Of a stretch of DNA of 64,000 bases, positions 56,966 through 64,000 are shown piece after piece; within the stretch, counting starts at the first letter, position 1, and the number at the start of each line of letters is the position of its first letter. The stretch is from Camelimonas lactis. GTDB taxonomy: Bacteria > Pseudomonadota > Alphaproteobacteria > Rhizobiales > Beijerinckiaceae. Both the position numbers and the translations under genes were made by a program. Below the pieces are notes generated by a model that had not been told where the DNA came from, ran no database searches, and was given only the letters and a program-made list of their open reading frames with translations. The stretch spans positions 1-64,000 of the forward strand of contig NZ_SLWL01000003.1 in the NCBI RefSeq assembly GCF_004342915.1, read 5' to 3'.

Positions 56966-57124
56966 CGCCGCGACGATGCGGCGTCCACCGCCCTGATCCA
57001 TTGGCCGCCTTGCGCCGCGCGGCCGCGCCCGGCTAACCTCGCCGCCAATCGTCCATATGAACGACGCGCGCCCCGGGGGACAGCGGTCCCGCCTGGCGGC
57101 GCCAGATTTACTGGGGAGCACGCA

Positions 57125-59089
57125 ATGACCGATCTGTCCCACGGCAAGACCTATCCGCCGCCTCCCGAATGGCAGCCGCGCGCGTGGGTCAATCCCCAGA
57201 CCAGCCGGGAGATGTACGACGCCTCGATCGCCGATCCGGAGCTGTTCTGGGACGAGCACGGCCAGCGCATCGACTGGTTCAAACCCTATACCCGCGTCAA
57301 GAACACCAGCTTCGCCCCCGGCGCCGTGTCGATCCGCTGGTATGAGGACGGCGTCACCAACGCCGCCTATAACTGCATCGACCGTCACCTGGAGACGCGC
57401 GCCGATCAGGTCGCCATCATCTGGGAAGGCGACGATCCGTCCGAGTCGAAGCACATCACCTACCAGGAGCTGCACGACGAGGTCTGCCGCTTCGCCAACG
57501 TGCTGCGCAACCGCAATGTCGGCAAGGGCGACCGCGTCACCATCTACATGCCAATGATCCCCGAAGCGGCCTACGCCATGCTGGCCTGCGCCCGCCTCGG
57601 AGCCGTGCATTCGGTGGTGTTCGGCGGCTTCTCGCCGGATTCGCTCGCCGGCCGCATCGAGGATTGCGGCTCGCGCGTCGTCATCACCGCCGACGAGGGC
57701 CTGCGCGGCGGCCGCAAGGTCGCCCTGAAGGCCAATGTCGACGCCGCCATCGACCGCCTGCCGCCTGGCGTTGACGTGGACCACGTGATTGTGGTGCGGC
57801 GCACCGGCGCCAATGTCGCCATGGATCCGCTGCGCGACGTCTGGTACGACGCGGCGCGCGAGATGGTCACCGCCGAATGCCCGTGCGAACATGTGGAGGC
57901 GGAGCACCCGCTGTTCATCCTGTACACCTCCGGCTCCACCGGCAAACCCAAGGGCGTGCTGCACACCACCGCCGGCTATCTGGTCTATACGTCGATCACT
58001 CACAAATATGTCTTCGACTACCATGACGGCGACATCTACTGGTGCACCGCCGACGTGGGCTGGGTGACCGGCCACAGCTACATCCTCTACGGACCGCTGA
58101 CCAACGGCGCCACGACGCTGATGTTCGAGGGCGTGCCCAATTATCCGGACATGTCGCGGTTCTGGCAGGTGATCGACAAGCACCAGGTCAACACCTTCTA
58201 CACCGCCCCCACCGCCCTGCGCTCGCTGATGCAGGCCGGCGACGCGCCGGTGAAGGCGACCTCCCGCGCCTCCCTGCGCCTGCTGGGCTCGGTGGGCGAG
58301 CCGATCAACCCCGAAGCCTGGGAGTGGTATCACCGGGTCGTCGGCGACGACCGCTGCCCCATCGTCGATACCTGGTGGCAAACCGAGACCGGCGGCGTGC
58401 TGATCAGCCCGCTGCCCGGCGCCACCACGCTGAAGCCTGGCTCCGCCACCCTGCCGCTGTTCGGCATCCGGCCCGAACTGGTCGACGCCGACGGCAAGGT
58501 GCTGGAGGGCGAGGCCGAGGGCAATCTGGTGATCGCCGACTCCTGGCCTGGCCAGATGCGCACGGTCTACGGCGACCACCAGCGTTTCATGGACACCTAT
58601 TTCGCCACCTATCCGGGCAAATATTTCAGCGGCGACGGCTGCCGCCGCGACGCCGACGGCTATTACTGGATCACCGGACGCGTCGACGACGTCATCAACG
58701 TCTCGGGCCACCGCATGGGCACCGCCGAGGTGGAATCGGCGCTGGTGGCGCACGCCAGCGTCTCGGAGGCGGCGGTCGTCGGCTACCCGCACGACATCAA
58801 GGGGCAGGGCATTTACGCCTACGTCACGCTGATGTCCGGCGTGGAGCCGACCGAAACCCTGCGCAAGGAGCTGGTGGGCTGGGTGCGCCAGGAAATCGGC
58901 CCGATCGCCACGCCCGACCTGATCCAGTTCGCGCCCAATCTGCCAAAAACCCGCTCGGGCAAGATCATGCGCCGCATCCTGCGCAAGATCGCCGAGGACG
59001 ATTTCGGCGCCCTGGGCGACACGTCCACCCTGTCGGATCCGGCCGTGGTGGATGAGCTGGTCAACAACCGCCAGAACCGGCGAGGCTAA
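57125..59089 (+). CDS. acs: Acetyl-CoA synthetase (AMP-forming)
   Basis: 654 residues. ACS family features: N-terminal [21 protein letters not shown]-loop [19 protein letters not shown] (from about 267), [36 protein letters not shown] and the regulatory acetylation site Lys in [15 protein letters not shown] near 615. It activates acetate for central metabolism. GGGGAG upstream supports the start. A dispersed repeat with a hairpin follows the stop. Confidence 0.96.
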   Translation: MTDLSHGKTYPPPPEWQPRAWVNPQTSREMYDASIADPELFWDEHGQRIDWFKPYTRVKNTSFAPGAVSIRWYEDGVTNAAYNCIDRHLETRADQVAIIWEGDDPSESKHITYQELHDEVCRFANVLRNRNVGKGDRVTIYMPMIPEAAYAMLACARLGAVHSVVFGGFSPDSLAGRIEDCGSRVVITADEGLRGGRKVALKANVDAAIDRLPPGVDVDHVIVVRRTGANVAMDPLRDVWYDAAREMVTAECPCEHVEAEHPLFILYTSGSTGKPKGVLHTTAGYLVYTSITHKYVFDYHDGDIYWCTADVGWVTGHSYILYGPLTNGATTLMFEGVPNYPDMSRFWQVIDKHQVNTFYTAPTALRSLMQAGDAPVKATSRASLRLLGSVGEPINPEAWEWYHRVVGDDRCPIVDTWWQTETGGVLISPLPGATTLKPGSATLPLFGIRPELVDADGKVLEGEAEGNLVIADSWPGQMRTVYGDHQRFMDTYFATYPGKYFSGDGCRRDADGYYWITGRVDDVINVSGHRMGTAEVESALVAHASVSEAAVVGYPHDIKGQGIYAYVTLMSGVEPTETLRKELVGWVRQEIGPIATPDLIQFAPNLPKTRSGKIMRRILRKIAEDDFGALGDTSTLSDPAVVDELVNNRQNRRG

Positions 59090-59091
59090 AA

Positions 59092-59205
59092 CGCTGTCCG
59101 GTCAGCCGGAAACGGCTGATCGACCAGGCTGCCCCCCACGCGTGCAGAACCGGAGCATTTGCTGATCCCGATGGATCGAAAAATGCTCCGGGACATTTTC
59201 TGAAA
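59092..59205. repeat. Dispersed palindromic intergenic repeat, copy C
   Basis: It includes CCGGTCAGCCGGAAACGGCT, then GATCGACCAG, and the inverted repeat GGAGCATTT (59152-59160) / AAATGCTCC (59181-59189). Order and spacing follow copies A and B. It could also act as transcription terminator for acs. Confidence 0.6.
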
Positions 59206-59500
59206 AAGGAGTTTCCACCTCCATCAGGAAATGCGTTGAATGAAGGCGACCAGCGCGCCTCCGTAACCAGATTTAAACGAAGCGCCCCAGCGCACGGTGC
59301 GAACAGGCCGTTAAAGGCTGTTCGCGAACAATCTTGCGTTCAAAAAAGATGGGAGGGGTGATGCAACACAACCGCATCCCGCTCCAGATTTGTCATTCCA
59401 TCTCCATATGGGAGCCGACACGCCATCTGCTCCGCTCCAGAATCACCACGTCCTTACCGGCCGCCGCCGTCCCGGGCGTGATATGACTATGGAGACGCGT
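59206..59500. other. Gene-free gap, 295 bp
   Basis: It follows the acs repeat and precedes the first small secreted protein. It probably contains that gene's promoter; no element was identified with confidence. Confidence 0.35.
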
Positions 59501-59686
59501 ATGACACGGCTGATCATCATGACGTGCGCCGGCCTGCTGACCACCAGCGCCATGGCGCTCGATCAGACGCCGAAGCCTGTTTCCCAGGAAATATGGCAAA
59601 CATGCGTGAACCACTGTCTGTGTCAGGCGCCCGAAGTCATCCTTACATGCGTCGAGGACTGCATCACACGCCTGTCGGGGCAGTGA
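59501..59686 (+). CDS. Small secreted twin-CX3C protein 1
   Basis: 61 residues from ATG 59501, favoured by GGAG seven bases upstream; ATG 59483 in frame is possible. Signal peptide MTRLIIMTCAGLLTTSAMA, probable cut before LDQ. The mature peptide of about 42 residues has TCVNHCLCQAPEVILTCVED and a final C: CX3C, ten residues with one extra Cys, CX3C. The pattern suggests a disulphide-stapled helical hairpin in the periplasm. No family recognised. A related gene lies 162 bp downstream. Confidence 0.6.
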   Translation: MTRLIIMTCAGLLTTSAMALDQTPKPVSQEIWQTCVNHCLCQAPEVILTCVEDCITRLSGQ

Positions 59687-59848
59687 CATGAACCGATTGT
59701 CCGCAACGGTCTGGCGCAGATCGTCTGCCAGGGAACGATCCGGATGAAAAGACGGGCGCGCGCATCAGAGAAGTCCCGCAACTCCTTCAGGCATTGACCG
59801 CGCGCCCGCCTGTGACCAGCCATACTCAAAAGTCAGAAGGATATTTGC

Positions 59849-60061
59849 ATGCTTCGGCCCGTCATCTGGGCGCTCATGATGCTCGCCGGTTCAGCCTCCG
59901 TCGCCGCCGCCGCCCCGGAGGATTCAACAGAGCAGGAAGTCATCTACTGCCAGAGCTACTGCATGGCGAGGCATCCGCTCCGCCCGGATAAATATGAGCA
60001 GTGCACCTATAACTGCCTCGCCCGCCACAGGCAGATCAGGCACGGCCGCCGTGGCTACTGA
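59849..60061 (+). CDS. Small secreted twin-CX3C protein 2
   Basis: 70 residues from ATG 59849 with AAGGA eight bases upstream. Signal peptide MLRPVIWALMMLAGSASVAA, cut near AAA. The mature part carries YCQSYCMARHPLRPDKYEQC then TYNC: CX3C, 13 residues, CX3C, and a basic C-terminus (RHRQIRHGRRGY). Same architecture as the protein encoded at 59501 but otherwise little similarity. Both genes lie between acs and the convergent ftsY, with 57 bp before the ftsY stop. Confidence 0.65.
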   Translation: MLRPVIWALMMLAGSASVAAAAPEDSTEQEVIYCQSYCMARHPLRPDKYEQCTYNCLARHRQIRHGRRGY

Positions 60062-60118
60062 AACCAGCGCCCATCTGTCCGACAACGCGGCGGGCGGCGT
60101 GAAGCCCGCCGCGGGCGC

Positions 60119-61600
60119 TTAACGCGCCTCGGGCAAGCCCGCGATGGCCCGGGCGAAGTCGCGGGCGGAAAACGGCTCCAGATCATCGACGCTCTCGCCG
60201 ACGCCAATGAAATGCACCGGCAGGCCAGATTTCGCCGCGATCGACACCAGAATGCCGCCGCGCGCCGTGCCGTCGAGCTTGGTCATCACCAGCCCGGTGA
60301 CGCCAGCGGTTTTCGCGAAAATCTCCACCTGATTGACAGCGTTCTGGCCGGTGGTGGCGTCCAGCACCAGCAACGCCGCATGAGGCGCGCCGGCGTCGAA
60401 CTTTTTCACCACGCGAACGATTTTCTCCAGTTCGGCCATCAGGCCGGCCTTGTTCTGCAGACGGCCGGCGGTGTCGATCATCAGAACGTCGACGCCGCGT
60501 TCCTTCGCCTCCTTCAGGGCGTCGAAGGCCAGGCCCGCCGCGTCCGAACCCTGCGGCCGGGCGATGACCGTCGCGCCGGTCCGCTCGCCCCAGACCTTGA
60601 GCTGCTCGATCGCCGCCGCGCGAAAGGTGTCGCCCGCCGCCAGCATCACCGAACGGCCCTCGGCGCGAAACTTTTGCGCCAGCTTGCCGATGGTGGTGGT
60701 CTTGCCGGCGCCGTTGACGCCGATCATCAGGATGACGAACGGCTTGTGGTCCGCGTCGATGACCAGCGGCTGCGCCACCGGCGTCAGCGTCGCCTCCACC
60801 TCGCGCGCCAGAACCTGCTTCACCTCATCGGCGGAGATTTCCTTGTCGTAACGGCCAGCGCTGACCGCCTTGATGATGCGATCCGTGGTGTCAACGCCGA
60901 GGTCGGCCTGGATCAGGATGTCTTCCAGATCCTCCAGCGCCGCCGCATCGAGTTTGCGGCGCACGAACAGATCGGTGATGCCGGTTCCGATCGAGGATGA
61001 GGTGCGGGAAAGCCCGCCCTTCAGCCGCTGCCACCAGCTTTGTTTGACTGGCGGGGTCGCAACGACCGCGACCGGCGTCGCGGCAGGATCGGGCGCCGGG
61101 GCAGGATCGGGCGCCGGGGCAGGCGTTGGGGGAGCAGGAATTGGCGCGGGCGCAGAAACCGGCGCGGGAGCGGAAGCCGCCGCGGCAGCCGGATGTGACG
61201 GAGCGGCTGGCGCGTCCTGCGGCGCCGGGGCAGATGTCTGCGGAGCAGGCGTCGCGGGCGCAAGCGCAACAGGCGAAGTAGCAGGGGTCGGCGAGGCCGG
61301 CGCAGGCGCAACAGGAGATGGCGCAACAGGAGATGGCGCGACAGGAGATGGCGCGACCGGCGCCGGCGGGGCAGGCGTTTCGGTTGCGGACACCGGCGCC
61401 GGCGTCACGCCAGGCGCCGGGGATTGCGCGACAGGCCCGGGCGCCGTGGCGGCGTGATCCGGTTTCGCAGCCGGCTCTTCCGGTTTCGCCGCTTCGTGGT
61501 CGAGCTTTTCGGGCGCTTCGGCAGGCTTTTCCGCTTCAGCGGCGTTTTTCTTGCCGCCGAACAGCCGCGAAAAGAAACCCTTCCTGTCGTTGTCGCTCAT
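60119..61600 (-). CDS. ftsY: Signal recognition particle receptor FtsY
   Basis: 493 residues from ATG 61600. The N-terminal basic segment DRKGFFSRLFGGKKNAAEAE may contact the membrane. A Pro/Ala-rich acidic A domain (about 20-190) with short repeats precedes the NG GTPase domain: LIMIGVNGAGKTTTIGKLA-type G1 (LMIGVNGAGKTTT at about 288), AAGDTFRAAAIEQLKVWGER, DVLMIDTAGRL and LVMTKLDGTARGG. It docks ribosome-SRP complexes at the inner membrane. Complete; the A domain is longer than in many relatives. Confidence 0.96.
   Translation of the reverse strand: MSDNDRKGFFSRLFGGKKNAAEAEKPAEAPEKLDHEAAKPEEPAAKPDHAATAPGPVAQSPAPGVTPAPVSATETPAPPAPVAPSPVAPSPVAPSPVAPAPASPTPATSPVALAPATPAPQTSAPAPQDAPAAPSHPAAAAASAPAPVSAPAPIPAPPTPAPAPDPAPAPDPAATPVAVVATPPVKQSWWQRLKGGLSRTSSSIGTGITDLFVRRKLDAAALEDLEDILIQADLGVDTTDRIIKAVSAGRYDKEISADEVKQVLAREVEATLTPVAQPLVIDADHKPFVILMIGVNGAGKTTTIGKLAQKFRAEGRSVMLAAGDTFRAAAIEQLKVWGERTGATVIARPQGSDAAGLAFDALKEAKERGVDVLMIDTAGRLQNKAGLMAELEKIVRVVKKFDAGAPHAALLVLDATTGQNAVNQVEIFAKTAGVTGLVMTKLDGTARGGILVSIAAKSGLPVHFIGVGESVDDLEPFSARDFARAIAGLPEAR
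61306..61350 (-). repeat. Three 15-bp in-frame repeats in the ftsY A domain
   Basis: GCGCAACAGGAGATG (twice) and GCGCGACAGGAGATG (once) in a row encode repeated Pro/Val/Ala/Ser pentapeptides on the minus strand. In-frame, so copy change would only alter linker length. Confidence 0.8.
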
Positions 61601-61855
61601 GTCGTTCCCAATGATCGCCGGCCATTGCCGTCCGTCTGTCCGCGTCCATGACGCCATGAATGCCGGCCATCACGGATGCGGGCCCGCCGCATTGTTTCCA
61701 CGCCAGAATTCCGCGCGCGCCGCCGGCCTATGGTCTTAACCGCCGGCGCGGCGATGGCAACCGCAACCTGTCGGAATATGGCGACGCGGGGCAAAATTTG
61801 CGCCGCCCGCCGCACCGCTTTACAGCGGAGCTGACGACCGGACCCCGATGACCGC

Positions 61856-62632
61856 ATGCCTCACGCCAACGCGCCTTCTCCCCCGACCCTCGACGACCTG
61901 CGCGCCGGCATGGCCGACCGGGTGCTGTATCGCGATGGGCTGATGCTGGTCATCAACAAGCCGTTCGGCGTGCCGGTGCATCGCGGGCCGGCGGCGGCGG
62001 ACTGGAAAAACGCGCCGGATCTGGAAAGCGCCTTCGATGTCCTGCGCTTTGGCCTGCCGCGCATTCCCGCCCTCGCCCACCGGCTCGATCGCGACACCTC
62101 CGGCTGCCTGGTGCTCGGCCGCCACCGCAAGGCGCTCGACAGGCTGGGCCGCATGTTCAGGGCCGGCGACATCGACAAGACCTATCTGGCGGTGGTCGAG
62201 GGCCGCCCCGAAACCGACGCCGGCGAGATTGACCTGCCGCTGGGCAGGCGCGACCCGGATCGCGGCTGGTGGATGAAGGTCGATCCGGCCGGGCTGCCGT
62301 CCCTCACCCGCTGGCGCGTGCTCGGAGAAATGACCGCTAACGGCGCGCCGCGCGCTTTGGTGGCGCTGGCGCCGGTCACCGGGCGCACCCACCAGTTGCG
62401 GGTGCACTGCGCCGCCATGGGCTGGCCGATTCTTGGCGACGCTGTCTACGGCGCCGCGCCCCGCCATGGCGGCCCTGGCCTGCATCTGCACGCGCGCTCG
62501 GTGACTATTCCGCTCTACCCCAACAAGCCGCCGGTCGTGGTGACGGCGCCGCCGCCGCCCCATATGACCGCGATGCTTGAGACGATGCCTGGCTGGAGCG
62601 TGGTCGAGGAAAGCGGCGCCCACCCCCGGTGA
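61856..62632 (+). CDS. RluA-family RNA pseudouridine synthase
   Basis: 258 residues. Catalytic motif AHRLDRDTSGCLVLGR with the active Asp near residue 79; MLVINKPFGVPVHRGP; KTYLAVVEGRP; and PVTGRTHQLRVHCAAMGWPI. No S4 domain is present, so it resembles the short RluA/TruC-like forms. It converts a uridine in rRNA or tRNA to pseudouridine; which one is unknown. Divergent from ftsY. Confidence 0.92.
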   Translation: MPHANAPSPPTLDDLRAGMADRVLYRDGLMLVINKPFGVPVHRGPAAADWKNAPDLESAFDVLRFGLPRIPALAHRLDRDTSGCLVLGRHRKALDRLGRMFRAGDIDKTYLAVVEGRPETDAGEIDLPLGRRDPDRGWWMKVDPAGLPSLTRWRVLGEMTANGAPRALVALAPVTGRTHQLRVHCAAMGWPILGDAVYGAAPRHGGPGLHLHARSVTIPLYPNKPPVVVTAPPPPHMTAMLETMPGWSVVEESGAHPR

Positions 62633-62745
62633 ACAACATGCGCCGCATGACAGGGCGTTTCCGGCGAACCGGACTTCACCGGGCATGCCCCAGGAGGCGA
62701 TCGATCTGGCCCGAAGCAGCGGTGATCCCGCCGCAAGGCCCCGCG

Positions 62746-64000
62746 TTACTCCATCCGCTCATCCAGCACCGGTTCCTGCTGCGAGCGGGCCAGTTTGAGG
62801 CGCATGGGCGCGGTCATCACCTCGGCGCGCAACGCTTCGGCCAGGGCTTCCGGAGACATCAGTCCCTCCTCCAGAACGATGTCCGCCACCCGGCGGTTCT
62901 CGCGCAGCGCCCGCTTTGCGATGCGGGATGCGGCTTCGTAGCCGAGCGCCGGCCCCAGCGCCGTCACCAGACCAATGGCGTTGTCGACGCCGGCGCGGCA
63001 ATGCTCCCGGTTGGCCTCGATGCCCTCCACGCAGCGCAGCCGCAGCGTTTCGATGGCCGCCGTCAGATGCCGCAGCGATGACAGCAGGCTCCAGGCGATG
63101 GTCGGCTCGAACGCGTTCAGTTGCAGCTGGCCGCCTTCGGCGCACATGGTCACCGTCAGGTCAGCGCCGATCACCAGATAAGCCACCTGATTGACCATCT
63201 CCGGAATCACCGGATTGATCTTGCCCGGCATGATCGACGACCCCGCCTGCACGGCGGGCAGCGTGATTTCGTTGAAGCCGGCGCGCGGGCCACTCGACAG
63301 CAGGCGCAGGTCATTGCAAATCTTCGACAGCTTGACGGCGAGGCGCTTCAGCACGCCGGAGAACAGCACGAACGCCCCCATGTCGGAGGTCGCCTCGACC
63401 AGATTGGCGGCGGGCGTCATCGGCTCGCCGGACAGCCGCGCCAGCTCCTCAACCGCCAGGCTGGCGTAGCGGGGGTCGGCGGTAAGGCCGGTGCCAATCG
63501 CCGTGGCGCCGAGATTGACTTCATGGAACAGAACGACGGCCTCGCGCAGTCGCCCGATATCCTCACGCAGGGTCGCGCTCCAGCCATCGAACTCCTGCCC
63601 CAGGGTCATGGGCACCGCGTCCTGCAACTGGGTGCGGCCAATCTTCAAGACGTCAGAGAAGGCGACGGCCTTCGCCTTCAGCGCGTAACAGAGGTCATCG
63701 ATCGCCCGCAGCAGCGGCCGCGTCGCCGCGATCAGCGCCAGCCTGACCGCCGTGGGATAGGCGTCATTGGTCGACTGGGACATGTTGACGTCGTCATTGG
63801 GGTGCAGGCAGGCGTACGCGCCCCTGCCGCGCCCCATCAGCTCCAGCGCGAGGTTGGCGATGACTTCATTGGCGTTCATATTCGTGGAGGTGCCGGCGCC
63901 GCCCTGCACCACGTCGACGACGAACTGGTCATGCAGCCGGTCGCCGGTGTGAATCATGACGCAGGCAGCCGCGATGGCGTCGGCTTTCACGGGCGGCAGC
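62746..64000 (-). CDS. aspA: Aspartate ammonia-lyase, 5' end beyond window
   Basis: At least 418 residues visible; the reading frame is open to the window edge (upstream residues LPPVKADAIAAAC). Fumarase/aspartase signatures: GGAGTSTNMNANEVIANLAL, LHPNDDVNMSQSTNDAYPTA, catalytic loop GSSIMPGKINPVIPEMVNQV. The STNMN and C-terminal sequence favour aspartase over fumarase C. It would convert aspartate to fumarate and ammonia. Converges on the pseudouridine synthase gene (113-bp gap). Confidence 0.9.
   Translation of the reverse strand, partial: LPPVKADAIAAACVMIHTGDRLHDQFVVDVVQGGAGTSTNMNANEVIANLALELMGRGRGAYACLHPNDDVNMSQSTNDAYPTAVRLALIAATRPLLRAIDDLCYALKAKAVAFSDVLKIGRTQLQDAVPMTLGQEFDGWSATLREDIGRLREAVVLFHEVNLGATAIGTGLTADPRYASLAVEELARLSGEPMTPAANLVEATSDMGAFVLFSGVLKRLAVKLSKICNDLRLLSSGPRAGFNEITLPAVQAGSSIMPGKINPVIPEMVNQVAYLVIGADLTVTMCAEGGQLQLNAFEPTIAWSLLSSLRHLTAAIETLRLRCVEGIEANREHCRAGVDNAIGLVTALGPALGYEAASRIAKRALRENRRVADIVLEEGLMSPEALAEALRAEVMTAPMRLKLARSQQEPVLDERME

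Noticed and set aside
56528-58792. 754-residue open frame antisense to acs and the EVE gene
   Set aside because: It lies opposite strongly conserved coding sequence and its product is low-complexity Ala/Gly/His/Asp/Arg with no domain.

Overview
The window is high-GC bacterial DNA from an alphaproteobacterium, most likely of the order Hyphomicrobiales (Rhizobiales). Pointers are the hemC-hemD-mitofilin-HemY block divergent from tsaD-gpsA, a RlmN/FolD/YggT/DUF167 block, and the N-acetylglutaminylglutamine amide (NAGGN) osmolyte operon. Genus cannot be fixed from the sequence alone.

About 1-17,590 is an accessory, lower-GC, insertion-sequence-riddled surface-glycan island. It holds fragments of at least five transposase families (IS5, IS630, IS3, IS256, IS66). 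Among them lie a DUF2142 membrane protein, a CDP-sugar cassette (RfbF-like cytidylyltransferase, two SDR enzymes, an RmlC-like epimerase), an FAD oxidoreductase of the L-2-hydroxyglutarate oxidase type, a 1,232-residue methyltransferase/coiled-coil/HAD chimera, and a rhamnan-synthesis-F-like gene that has lost its end. Several glycan genes are visibly cut by insertion sequences. Phosphohexomutase and GDP-mannose synthesis genes (17,630-20,857) continue the sugar theme outside the IS zone.

21,005-30,909 is mostly housekeeping on the minus strand: a LemA/TPM module, a LysE exporter (plus strand), a membrane protein, rlmN, folD, DUF167, YggT, and a MoxR/VWA pair.

31,014-40,150 looks catabolic. 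Three minus-strand genes (glutamine-amidotransferase-like, AtuA/DUF1446, atypical acyl-CoA dehydrogenase) diverge from a plus-strand set: small secreted protein, cytochrome P450 resembling the CYP108/P450terp group, zinc alcohol dehydrogenase and aldehyde dehydrogenase. The layout suggests oxidation of a terpenoid or similar alcohol to an acid; this is an inference.

40,151-45,836: after a 13-copy heptanucleotide repeat and an AT-rich leader come asnO, ngg and an M42 peptidase, the NAGGN osmoprotectant trio. A tRNA-Thr(CGT) and an FMN-binding glutamate-synthase-like gene follow.

48,499-64,000: haem genes (hemC, hemD) with mitofilin- and HemY-like membrane proteins, divergent tsaD-gpsA, an EVE protein, acs, two adjacent small secreted twin-CX3C proteins, ftsY, an RluA-type pseudouridine synthase and the 3' part of aspA. 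A palindromic intergenic repeat occurs at three or more places (about 22.75, 40.31 and 59.09 kb).
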